A model generated the notes under the pieces. It worked only from the letters and a program-made list of their open reading frames with translations, did no database searches and was not told where the DNA came from. Below are positions 23,800 through 34,911 of a DNA stretch of 64,000 bases, piece after piece; the stretch's first letter is position 1, and every line of letters begins with the position of its first letter. The DNA lies in the NCBI GenBank assembly GCA_030280995.1, contig JASXTE010000011.1, positions 4,236,501 to 4,300,500 of the forward strand, written 5' to 3'. This stretch comes from Hemileia vastatrix. Taxonomy: Eukaryota > Basidiomycota > Pucciniomycetes > Pucciniales > Zaghouaniaceae. The translations under genes were made by a program, and so were the position numbers.

Positions 23800-26700
23800 A
23801 TGGTTTCTCTCCCCCTCTCTCCTGCTGCCTTTGAGCACTGGACAGCTGTTGCTCACCAGAACAGAGCCATCGCCACTGCCACTGCAAAACACGACCATCT
23901 TGCTGTCCATCCCAACGAGCTCATGTTTCTTGCTGGAGAGTCCATCTCCATCCTCCATCCACTAACTCATCCTCATCCTCCCCTTTCCTATCTTGCTTAC
24001 TGCAAAGGCGTCATCGGCTCTCTTTCTCTCAAGGATGTCGTCCTCAATGAGCCTCTTCAACTTCAACTTCCTCTACGCGATTCTTCTTATCGAAAACCTC
24101 CTCCTAAAATTCATCTTCCTGCCCCTCATTCTTCCAATTCTTCTCATTCTTCTTCCTCCATCTTCCTTTCTCCTTCATCTTCTTCTCATTTCCATTCTCC
24201 TTCTCCTTCTCCTTCCCCTTCCCCTTCTCCTTCCCCTTCTCTTTCTCTTTCTCTCTCTCTTTCTCCCTCTCCTTCGTCTTCGTCTTCGCCCTCGCCTTCG
24301 TCTGCTAGTCACATTTATCTAAATCGTCATTCTTCTTCTTCTCGTAAACTCAAGTCCACCTCTTGCATGCAGCTCCCTGCTGTCATGGCCGTTTCACCGC
24401 TTTCGGCCCACAGTCTCCATCCTCCCAGGTCCGACTCTGTACCCTTACAGTCTTCCACTCCTTCTTCCCCCAATGATCCATTAACCCCTTCATCTTCTCG
24501 CGAACCTTTTCATCCTCCTCCACGTAACTCTTCGTTTTTTGTTAAACCTCTTTCCAATCCTCCTCAACGTCCCCTTTTCAAAACTCATTCTCGTTCTTAT
24601 ACAACAGCTGCTCATCCTCCTATTCAAACCATTCACCAGCCATCCGTGACTCCCGTGCTTACGACAACAAGAGAATTTAAACATGACCCTCCCTCTTCTG
24701 ATGTCTCGGTCGTTGGGTCATCATCTTCTCAACCACAAAACTCACCTCTATTTAGAACAAGATCTAAACATTCATCCCTCAAAATTGCCACCTTTCCTCC
24801 TGCTCCTGCTCCTACTCCTCCCATCCATGCCGTCGTCCAACAAGAAAAACCTCATCTCAACTCTCCCAAGTCTCCCCCTCAATCTAAATCTCGCTCTCTC
24901 ACCCTCACCCTCAAACTCGAACCGATTTCAAAAATCTTGGGATCTAAAAGAAATCGACCTGTTTCACTTATCAAATCTCAAATCTCCACTCCTACTCTCA
25001 AACTTCACACAAATCCTTTGGTTGAAAATCTAATCGGCATGCCAGCTACTCCTTTTCAAAACACTTTTTCTTCCTCAAATCCTTCGGTTTCTCCTTCTTC
25101 TCCTTCTTCTCCTTCCTCTTCTTCTGCCGCTGCTGCTGCTCTTACTGCTGCGCTTACGGCTGTTCAGCTTTCACCAGCTCCATCTTCAGCTCATCTTTCA
25201 TCTTTGTTCCATCATACAAGTCAAACTTCCTCTCCTGCCACTCCGTCTTCTACCTACTTTTCTTGTGAACATTCATCATCAGTCGTCTCTCATTCTCCTC
25301 TCAATAACAGAACATCGTCCATTTTATCTCCTACTAGTTTATCTGTCAACTCTTCAAGTACTCCAGCCACACTTTCTTCCTCGTTCTTTTCTCCTATTTC
25401 TCCCATCTTTTCTCCCAAATCAATACCCATCACCCCCACTACCGTTACCTCTCCAGGATCTGCATCCACATCTCATCGCATCAATCCATCTACGCCATGT
25501 TCTCCTCCTATAATAGTAGATGCACCTGAGGGTACTAGAGCAAGATCTAAATCAAAATCCATTGCGCGTGTCTTAGTACCTTCTAAATCAACTGAAATAT
25601 CTTCTTGTTTATCGGCTTCAGGTGTTCCACTGCTTCCCGTCACTCCTGATGATTATCGTGAGGAAAACATTTTGACTAAAGGTGGTTCGGCTTTTGAAAT
25701 GATCAAACCTAATTTACGTCGTGTTCGGGCTATGGAAGGATGTGAAACTGTTTTGGAATCTTTGTTGTGCGCTTCTCCTGAAAACGATGACTTGGAATCT
25801 TCTGATCGTGTAGGTGTGGGCGGTGGTCTTCCAAAGATACTTGGAAAGGATTTGCTTCATGATGATGATGATGATCATGATCTTTTCACTAGACGATCTT
25901 CTGTTGGTCGGGTTCAAAGTTATCATCATCATCATCCTCCACCACCACCACTACCACCACCTCATCATCATCATCATCATCATCAAGTTGTCAAGTCAAA
26001 TTCAAATTCAAATTCAACTCCTACTTCTACCTCTCATTCAACTTCTACTCCTTCCTCTACTACCACTTCTAATACTGCTACTACTACTACTACTACTACC
26101 ACCACTACTACTAGTTCTAGTTCTTGTTCTTCTTTAAACTCATCAATTCCCCCATCTTCTAAATCACCTTATGCTAATTCATTTGGTTCAACTCCTAATC
26201 TTTTGGGTAATCATAAGAGGCATCATAAGGATGGTATGAATAAGGAAGTAGGAGGTGAAAAATCGGTGGGTATGGGAAGTAACATGTCTTTCAATGAGCA
26301 TTCTCAACTGCCTTCATCATTAACAACAAAAACTGCAGCATCAAAGACATCGATACCTTCTAACCTAATGTCAGCTTCAACTAATGAATCTTCGTGGTTA
26401 AAATTACATCATATGACCAGTTTGAATCCGTTATCTAAACCCTCTATCCCTTCTTCCTTCACTTCTACTTCTTTATCTTTATCACTTCTTTCTTCATCTT
26501 TTACCACTCAAAACAATAGCAATAACGATCATCAACATAGCAATAATCATAATCATAATCATAATCATACCATTAAAACTTCCTCACACCTCTTGGAATC
26601 GAAATGGCTACACATCTTGAATAGTGGGATTAATACCAGATTGAAAGTTTTACAACAACAGAAGAAATTAAATAAATTAGTGATTGGTGATTCGGTACCT

Positions 26701-26933
26701 CCAAGTTTGAGAGGTAGGGTTTGGGGAATGTTTGTTGGAGTTGAGGAGGTTAGAGTGGGAGGTGGAGTTTGGAAAAAATTGGGTGAAAAAGGTGGGATTG
26801 ACATGGAAGGTGGAGTTTATGACGTGGTGGAGGAAGTTTTGGATGAGTGTATTGAAGGGATTGGAAAATCTTATCGGTTGTAAGTCTTTTCTTTTCAATT
26901 AGAAAATGATTGTTTTTTGTTGAAAATGATTGT

Positions 26934-26996
<63 letters not shown>

Positions 26997-27708
26997 ATTT
27001 ATAGACCTATTCATTCGAAATCGGATTTAAGGGTGATGTTGTGTGCTTTTGTTCGATACTATATGCAAGTTCAAGGCGGTAAGGTCATTACTACAGCTAA
27101 GACTAGTCATTATCATAGTGCTGATGCTGGTAGTCTAAGTGGCGGTGGTGGTATTGGATTTGGTAAACGTGTGATGAAACCGATTGGATTATTAGCGACT
27201 TATTTATTAACTCAATCTCCGGCTGAAGAAGCGTTTTGGAATTTAATCGCGGTGGTGAGATATTTGACGCCGGTTTCTTTTTGGGATGATCAAAGGTTTA
27301 GTGGAGATGGAAGTAGTAATAATAGTAGCGGTGGTGGGGTTTCGTTGAATGGATTGGCAGTGGTTTTTGACGAGGTATTAGAGTTTATGGATTTTGAAGT
27401 GTTTAGTTACTTGGTGGGTTTTTGGTTTTGGTTTTTGATGTCTTTATTTTTACAGTAGGAAGGGGGGGTAGGGAAACTAATCAGCTTGATATTGTGTTTT
27501 TTTTTGGGGGGGGGGCGGGGACTGAGATAGAATCAACTTGATATTGATGTGAAAAACGTTTTCTTGGCTCATGCTTCGGTGTTGTTTATTGAAACTTTAC
27601 GGTGGCCGACGTTATCGCGGTTTATGGTTTGTCTTTTCTTATATATATATATATATATTTTTAAAAAACTTGATTTTTCCTAGGTATCTGGAAAATGACT
27701 TATTCTAC

Positions 27709-27740
<32 letters not shown>

Positions 27741-27981
27741 GTAGGATTTATTTATGCTCCAAGGAGCACCCATGTTGGTTAAGTCGATGATGGCGCTTTT
27801 TGAATTGAATCGCGAGAAGATATTGGACATGAAGAGGTTGAAGAGAGGAAGAGAAGAAGTGGAAGAGGAATTAGTGAGGTTATTTTCGAATGTGGGAAGT
27901 AGTGGATGTGAGAATTGGGTTTTAGCGGTTTTAAGGGTTAAGATTAGGGATGGGGTGTTTAAAGTGGGTGTGGAGAGTTAG
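23800..27981 (+). CDS. Large SH3-like/TBC (Rab-GAP-like) domain protein
   Basis: TBC proteins stimulate GTP hydrolysis by Rab GTPases in membrane traffic. I model four exons: 23800-26879, 27005-27413, 27531-27626 and 27745-27981, giving 1273 residues. Residues about 38-85 resemble an SH3 fold ([13 protein letters not shown] ... [13 protein letters not shown]). The long middle is Ser/Pro-rich with His, Pro and Thr runs and is probably disordered. The TBC region starts near residue 965 ([15 protein letters not shown]), with YMQVQGG and [13 protein letters not shown] after the first intron, and [16 protein letters not shown] near the end. The usual IxxDxxR arginine finger is not evident: the corresponding stretch reads IEGIGKS. 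The YxQ glutamine finger is present. Intron 1 is a long (AT)n(GT)n tract, and the intron 2 acceptor is my weakest choice. Partner Rab unknown. Confidence 0.8.
26939..26998. repeat. (AT)n(GT)n microsatellite in TBC intron 1
   Basis: About 17 AT units followed by 11 GT units fill the intron up to near the 3' splice site. Comparable TA and TTA repeats fill intron 3 (27641-27659 and 27711-27742). Confidence 0.9.
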
Positions 27982-28285
27982 TTTTATTAGTTAGTGTTAT
28001 GGGTTGTTTTACTTTTTTTTTTTTTTTTTGTGTGTGGGTTGTGGGTTTAGTTGGAGTTTTAAGTTTGATTGGGGGAGAGAGGGAGAGTGAGAGGTTGCTT
28101 TGGTTATAGTTATTTTTATTTTTTTAGTATTTATTGTTAATTGTTTATTATTGTATAGTGATTGTGAGAACCAGTAGTGTTAAAGCTTGATTTTATTTAT
28201 TTGTTTTTCTTAAATTTAATTCATTATATTTATATTTGGATTTATTTATTTTATTATTATTATTATTGTTTGTTTTTTTTCTTTT

Positions 28286-28326
<41 letters not shown>

Positions 28327-28385
28327 GAGTGAGGTAATGTGAGGTGGGATTGTAGAAGGCAAGAAGGAGAAAGGGAGAAAGAGAG
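27982..28385. other. 3' flank of the TBC gene
   Basis: Presumed 3' UTR and terminator region, ending in a T-run of about 45 at 28281-28325. No further gene seen. Confidence 0.5.
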
Positions 28386-28578
28386 TGGCAGCCCAGGGAT
28401 ACCCAGGACTGAGTAAAATAATCATATAAATTGTGCTAGACACATGCATTAAGCATGTGGAGATTTTGTAAGAGCATGTACCATTTAATTGTCCATCAAT
28501 TTAGCCCCATGATGCAAACTTGATGCATTAAATTGTTATTTTTGCTCCCTTCATCACTTGTGCTAATATGTTCATCAT

Positions 28579-28621
<43 letters not shown>

Positions 28622-29040
28622 ATTAATACAATACAAATTGCATACATAATTGATGATAATGGAGGATAATTGAGTATCACATTGATCTTTATACCATATG
28701 ACCTAAGTGTTAGGATTTGGTTGAGAGGTGAGGAGGAGGAGGAGGAGGAGGAGTGCTATGGGTGCTCTGCATTGTAAAGAGGTAGAAGAGGGGATATTGC
28801 ATAAGGGGGTTATTATAAGGGGCCAATGTTGTGAAGTGCTCCTTGTTGGACAACTTATATAGTAATCCAGTTGCTTCTTAGTCTCACTGCTGTATCAGCA
28901 TAATCAGTCTTATCTCACTGTTGGTCATCCTGACATAGTCAGTCTTAGTTAGTCTCACTGATTAGTAGCATAGTTGGTCCTGTCCCAGGCTAGTGCCAGT
29001 GCTAGTAGTAGTCTGCCTTCTTAGGTCTTAACTCTATAGG
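28386..29040 (+). repeat. Diverged E-type LTR fragment (X)
   Basis: It begins TGGCAGCCCAGGGATACCCA and matches the start of the E LTR over the first ~70 bases (shared CAGGACTGAGTAAAA). It contains an A-run of about 38 at 28580-28617, a (GGA)n run at 28734, and TAGTCTCACTG-type repeats near its right end. Element E follows immediately. No coding sequence is attached, so it is a solo or truncated LTR. Confidence 0.65.
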
Positions 29041-30775
29041 TGTCAGCCTGTATATCTCCAGGACTGAGTAAAAAGTAATTATAAGTTATGTTAAACACAT
29101 GAACTATACATGGGAATAATAAATAAGAGTACACAAATAGTATACATAAGTAAAATTATGATAATACACAAAAAATGCCATTATAACTCCTTATATACAC
29201 GCATATATCCACCTTTTATAGGTCTTATGTACTTAATATTAAGTTGGAATATGTTAGGGTAATCTTAAGAACCTTAAGTATAAGGCTACATAATTTTTAA
29301 GTACACTTAAAGCTGTTATATTCATTGTTTTATGCAAAAAACAAGAAATGTGCTTTATTTCACTTAAAAGTTGACTATATGCGCTATAAAATTGAGAAAA
29401 TCAAAATTGCACTTTGACAGATCAATTGCGCTCATTTAGAACTATTGATTTGGCTATTTAAATGCATAAAAATAACACTTTTCAAATTTGGTGTTTTTTA
29501 TGCCAGAAATGGCTTCTGTGTACTGGCCACATACTGCCTGCTTTTTTCCCATGTGAATAGCTTCATTTTTAGCAAAGTTAGCTTTTTCACACTATAATTA
29601 CCCCACATTCTACGCCCACTGTGGGGAAACACACTAAAATAGGCGACAGGCGCTTATTTAGTGTCCTAGCTTAATTAATAATGCATTGACCTTGTTTATA
29701 TGCACTAATTTCATTAATAACCTCACTCTTGGCACTTTATTTCATCACCACGCTTAAATTCGCCTAATTTTAGTCAAGGATTTACCCGTGCAAGCGCCTG
29801 CCAAGAACTGCATGTAGTTACCCCACATCTCACGCTCTTTTTTAAGTTTTTGGGTGGTTTCTCAGTCAATTTTGGTTATTTTTGGATGGGAATTTCACGT
29901 AGTATCACTATGCAATATAGGGGGTGGGCTTGCTAGCAAGTCCTCAACTTGAACTCAGATGGAACTCAGATGGAACTCAGATGGAACTCAGACTGAACTC
30001 ATACTGAACCCATACTGAACTCTACTTGAACACCCACCTAAAACTGTTCTGTTGAGTGGTTTTCATCCCTGATTGTATGGTTCCTTTATCAATAGCTCAA
30101 TGTGTGTTCAATCTGTGGTGAGTTTGGGTCCAAGGCTGCGGACTTGCTAGCAAGTCCACCCCCCATATTGTGTGGTGTATAATGTAAGGATTAGCCCCTC
30201 CATTTCTACAGTAAATCCCCCTTATTCTTAAGCTATTTTTAACCTTAAAAAGTCTCCTTTAGTCTTTTATATTATTGTTTTATACGCATATACTCTCTTT
30301 TTGTCTTTTCCTTTAATTTTGATGGATTTCCCTTATTATTACAGGATTTTGGCGGCTGTTACTTGTCTAATTATGTCATGGATCACTGGGGATGTTGATG
30401 GGCAGGTCTATTAGTGGATTTGAGGCGTCTTTAACTGTGTATTGGATGGTATATCAAGGGATTTATTGGGGAACTCAGTGTGTATAAAAGGAGGAGGTTT
30501 TTGGGTCTTGTTTCTACATTCTTTTTCATTACAATTTACACCATATAACCAAATCAATTACAATACACTTCAATTAGTAATTTTATAAGACTTTTGAGTA
30601 GTATCTGAATTATTATAATCTATTTTTCTACCAACTAAAAAGATTGTAAGCCACATATAATCATAGTGAGAATTATATTACTGAGACCTTTATTCTGAAT
30701 TATATTTTAATATTTGTTGGATTTATACTTCAGTATTCATATAGGACCATTTAAATCTTCCAGACAAAGACTTCA
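29041..30775 (+). repeat. Element E 5' LTR (contains a MITE)
   Basis: It matches 37403-38875 closely except for a 272-bp MITE at 29906-30177. A promoter-like TGTATAAAAGGAGG lies at 30481-30494. The LTR end is taken as the A before ATTGGGG. Confidence 0.9.
29906..30177. mobile_element. CACTA-like MITE, copy c (complete, 272 bp)
   Basis: Left end CACTATGCAATATAGGGGG and right end ATATTGTGTGGTG form imperfect inverted repeats. Each end carries the palindrome CTTGCTAGCAAG about 23 bp in. TAT flanks both ends. The E 3' LTR has the empty site CACGTAGTATAATG at about 38267-38280. Inside the left end lie about seven copies of an 11-mer related to GGAACTCAGAT, like the subterminal repeats of CACTA elements. 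It has no coding capacity. Confidence 0.92.
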
Positions 30776-31369
30776 ATTGGGGACCTTTCTTCAAGAATTC
30801 TGTTGGTTATCTTCCAGTAAGTAAAAATTCAAAAAAAGGGGCTTTAATTAAATAATATCCCTATAGAAATATTTGGATAATTACAACAGGTTGGGGTCAC
30901 TTATATAGTGATTTCAGAAAAAGAAGCCCTGTTATATAATAAAATTGTGATATTGAATCAACAATTTTACCACTAATTTAACATAAAATTGTTATTAGTG
31001 GGAGTCTGTCAATAGACCAATTAAATTTATGATCTTTGCAGATAATAAACCAATTAAACTGATTAATTGTTTTCTTTTAACAGGACTCTTAATCTTTTCT
31101 TTTTATTGGTTTGTAATATTCATTAAATATTTAGAGAGAATCTTACTGACAGTTGTTTTCTTTTAAATATAAAAACACGGCTACATATTGTAGACCAGTT
31201 AAATCAAGTGACCACATAAAAAGCATATTTGACTTTTGGCACTTAAAGATTCACTTCATACCAATAAGTAAGCAATAAAATTGTCTTCAGTGGTATAGAT
31301 AAATACTGATAAAACTCCTTTTTGAAGTTTTCATATCTAAACTTTCTATTCTTTAAATTCCACGTGAAA
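30776..31369 (+). other. Element E 5' leader
   Basis: Untranslated region from the primer-binding site to the likely ORF1 start codon at 31370. It contains CCAGTAAGTAAA near 30816, which resembles a splice donor. No coding capacity. Confidence 0.6.
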
Positions 31370-31909
31370 ATGTGTGACAACAATGACATTGTAAGTAATA
31401 AGGCAAAACCTTATAACTTAAGACCTAGAGCTGAAAGACCTGTTACAGGACATTCAAATGGAGGGCCAGGACTCTCCCATAATCAACAACACTCCGCCAA
31501 TGTCTCTGGAGGAAAGGGAAAAGCTTTTAAAGCAGGTTTCAATAAAGAAGTCAAAAATACATTACAAGAACAAGTTCAATCCCTATCCACCCTACTGAAC
31601 ACCTTAAAAATAAGAGTCAAAAAAATAGTGGACCAGATCAACAATCTGAAAAAAAAGAGAGCAGCTCAAGGTTTCATAGAAGTCAACCAAGCTCTAGTGG
31701 ACATAAAGACTCAACCACCAACAGTGGCACCCAACAATTCCATAGCAACACCTCCAGCCCAAGAGGAGGACCAAAAAATTACAGTAAGCAAATGGAAATG
31801 GGATTGGTACGCCCAAAATTACAACAATCCTCCTCAACAAGGATCCAGCAGTCACCCTTACAGGGGAAAGCCAAGGAGAGGCAGGGGAAATGGGGTAAGA
31901 CCTTGGTGA
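31370..31909 (+). pseudogene. Element E ORF1 (intact reading frame)
   Basis: It starts MCDNNDIVSNKAKPYNLRPR at 31370; an upstream in-frame ATG at 31322 is in the leader. A coiled coil (LQEQVQSLSTLLNTLKIRV) is followed by a Gln/Pro/Asn-rich linker and the conserved block SKWKWDWY...HPYRGKPRRGRG. It ends RPW-stop (TGG TGA, 31904-31909). The C-terminus is strongly basic, suggesting nucleic-acid binding. This ORF is unbroken, unlike that in A, B and C. No named family is recognised. It is classed as pseudogene only because the element is dead. Confidence 0.7.
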
Positions 31910-33640
31910 GTCATCCAAATTCTTATGATAAATTGCATCAACCTAACAATGAATTACTTATAGGTAATGAGATTGATAAGGAAATATTGAATATAATTGA
32001 TAATGATTTAAAAGATTATTCATTTGAAAAAAATATGTTAAACTTGTCTTTGCACAAAGACAATGTAGATAGTTTTATTGATCACCAGGATAATGCTATT
32101 AATATTAAATTGGAATCAAATGATGAGTCTTCTGAGTTGGACACAGAAAAAATAGAATATTTTTTAAAAGAAAATCAAATGGAATAAAAGATAATAAGTA
32201 AATTATTATTGAGAATTGAAAAATTGGAAGAGTTCTCAAAAGAGTCAAACAATAATACAGAAAAGGTATTATTACAGCTAACACAATCATTGAGTGCAAC
32301 AGCCAATAGATTAAAAATTATTGAAAATTCAAATAATGAATTAATCAATGAGAATAAGGGCTTAAAATCTGAGATTAGAAATTTAGAAAATAAATTAGAA
32401 CACTCTCAGAATATTATGGCTACCATTGAGGGACGTGTTAAATTATCTTTTTCAAATGTAAATGACACCCTAACTCATGTACCAGTAATACAGGATAGGT
32501 TACAAAGAGTGGAAATAGAAGTAGCAAACATGTTGAAAAATACTGAAGGAATAAAAGATAACACTTCTTATGTAGCAAGAGTACCTGTTTTCATGAAACA
32601 TGCAAATGAAACACCAATGATGAAACATGAACATAGTATCATGGGCTCTGAGAATAATAAATCAGTAAAAGATGAAATACATGATCATCTTTCTAAAGTA
32701 AGTGAATTACTCAATATTCCTCAGGTTAGGGAAGCAAAAACTAGCCAAAAGAACTTGCCTAAGTTAGATCAGTACCCATCTTTTGATGGAGATTCAAAAT
32801 CTGATTGGCAGCAATTCATACAAAGAATTGATAACTTAAAATTTTCATACAAATTAACTGATGAAGAAATTACTTCAAAGTTAATATCTTTATTTACAGA
32901 TGTGGCCTTATTATGGTTTGAATCTGTATTGAGTGAGGGAATTAATTACTCCTGGAATGAATGGAAGGCACTAATTGAAAGGCAATTTGGTGGCCCAAAA
33001 TTTAGAATCACTCAACAAAGATTGTATGAAAAGGCCAGATATAATCCAAATGCTGGAGATAAACCTATGGTATTTTTAATGAATTTAATAAAAATCATGA
33101 AAGCCATGGATCCAAAAATGGATTATGAAGAGTGGAAAGAAAAGATAATATACAAGTTACCTATATCAGTTAGAGACATTATTGTAGCTAGAACTGAAAC
33201 CATCAGAGATACCTCTGGGTTCATTAATATATGTAATGAAATATTATTAAACCATAAATATGAAACCAAGTATATTAATTACAGACAGAGTGTTGACGTG
33301 GTAAAACCTACTACAAGTAAATTACCAGTAGAGAAGAAAAAACCTTCAGCTCCCCTTGTCCCTAAAAGACAAGAGAATAACACTTGTTATAAATGTAATG
33401 AACCTTGGGTTAAGGGACACACGAGTAAGAAGAGAATAAATGTTATTGAAACCTCCCAGAATTCTGAACCAAGTAATCATGAAGATGAAAATGTGGAATC
33501 CAGTGAGGATTATAAAAGTAACATATCTTACAGTGATGATGAAAATGAGATATTTGTATTAGAACAGGATATAATGTTCCTGAATGATGCTATACCTCAT
33601 ACAGACACATCTTTAACTTCCATAGAGGAAGCTGAAATAA
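31903..33640 (+). pseudogene. Element E ORF2 gag and nucleocapsid
   Basis: The frame overlaps the ORF1 end at TTGGTGAGT (where A, B and C have ATGGTAAG). An acidic N-terminal part is followed by a stop TAA at 32185-32187. A long coiled coil comes next (about 32209-32570). The capsid starts at LDQYPSFDGDSKSDWQQFIQ (about 32767). The zinc knuckle CYKCNEPWVKGHTS (about 33384) has lost its last Cys. Confidence 0.82.
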
Positions 33641-34911
33641 TTAAAGATGTATCTCATGACACTTACAAAATAACACCTATCAGAGCTCCTATTATCATAT
33701 GTGGAAAAGAAATGAATGCCATTCTTGACACTGGGGCTGCAGGTAGTGTAGTTTCACTTAATGCATTAATGAAACTTGATAGTAAGTACCAGGAAAAACT
33801 AGAACCTGTTCAGACAAAGAACTGGAGGGGTTTTGGTTCAGTATTAAATCCAATTGGCAAATACAAAACTGCTGTATTCTTTAAATATAATAATGGATAT
33901 GTAAGAGCAGTTTGTGAATTTGTAGTAATGGATAATAATAATTGTAGTGATTGGTTTATTATTGGCAATGATTTATTTACAAAATTTGGCATTAAACTAG
34001 ATCCTGAAAACAGTTGTTTCACCATAGGCGTGGATGGTAAAAGAAAATTCAAAATATGTTCTGAAAATTCAGTATATGCCATTTCTCCTAGAGAAGAACA
34101 ACTGCAAGGTGGAAAAACCACCAATGAAGTGGGTGAATTGGAAAATGAAATCCAAAAGGCCTCTTTCAGTCCTCAACTCTCAAAAATTGAAGAAGAAGAT
34201 ATTTTGAGATTGATTAAATCATATCCTATGCCATTTGCTCATGGTTCAAATGAACTAGGATTGGTCAAAGACCATGAGATGAAAATTTCTCTGAGCTGTG
34301 ATCTGGATAATATTCCTGGCAGCTTAAAAAAGAAACCTTACCCAGAATCTCCTGCAAAAAGGAAAGATATTGAAGACAATATAAAATTGTTGTTGGAAAT
34401 GGGTATTGTTGAAAAAGTGGACACAACACCTAAGTATTGTGTCATTTCACCAGTATTAATCTCTTATGAAAAAGATAAGGCAAGATTATGCAGTGATTAT
34501 AGAGCTCTGAATACATACACAGTAGATGATATTTACCCTCTACCAAGGATAGCTTCTATCCATGCTACTTTACAAGGAGCAAAATATATTTCCTGTCTGG
34601 ATGGAAACAAAGGTTACCACCAGAATCCTGTGAAAAGAAATTCTCAAAATTACTTATTAATAACCACACATATGGGTATATATAAGTATTTGAGAATGCC
34701 ATTTGGCCCAAAGAATGCGCCTTCAGTCTTCCAAAAATTGATGGATAGTGTTTTTCATCAGGAAATGGTTGAAGGATGGCTATTGGTCTATATTGATGAA
34801 ATCATAGTGTTTTCAAAAACATATGATGAAAATTTAAATCACCTGAAAAGATTCTTTCAAAGGATGGATGAAATTAATATGAAAATTGCATTAAAGAATT
34901 GTAAATTTTGA
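33641..34911 (+). pseudogene. Element E protease and reverse transcriptase
   Basis: The protease has LDTGAAGSVVS at about 33724-33756. RT contains DYRALNTYTVDDIYPLPRI, MPFGPKNAPSVFQKL and the catalytic loop, which reads YIDEII because codon 34798-34800 is GAA instead of an Asp codon. This removes an invariant metal-binding Asp. A TGA at 34909-34911 ends the open frame, where A reads KFGFESLKVL, so a Gly codon became a stop. Reading continues in the same frame. Confidence 0.9.

Noticed and set aside
23485..23958. Minus-strand 157-codon open frame opposite the TBC gene start
   Set aside because: It is made largely of the (ATCC)n array (WMDG repeats) and overlaps a better-supported gene.
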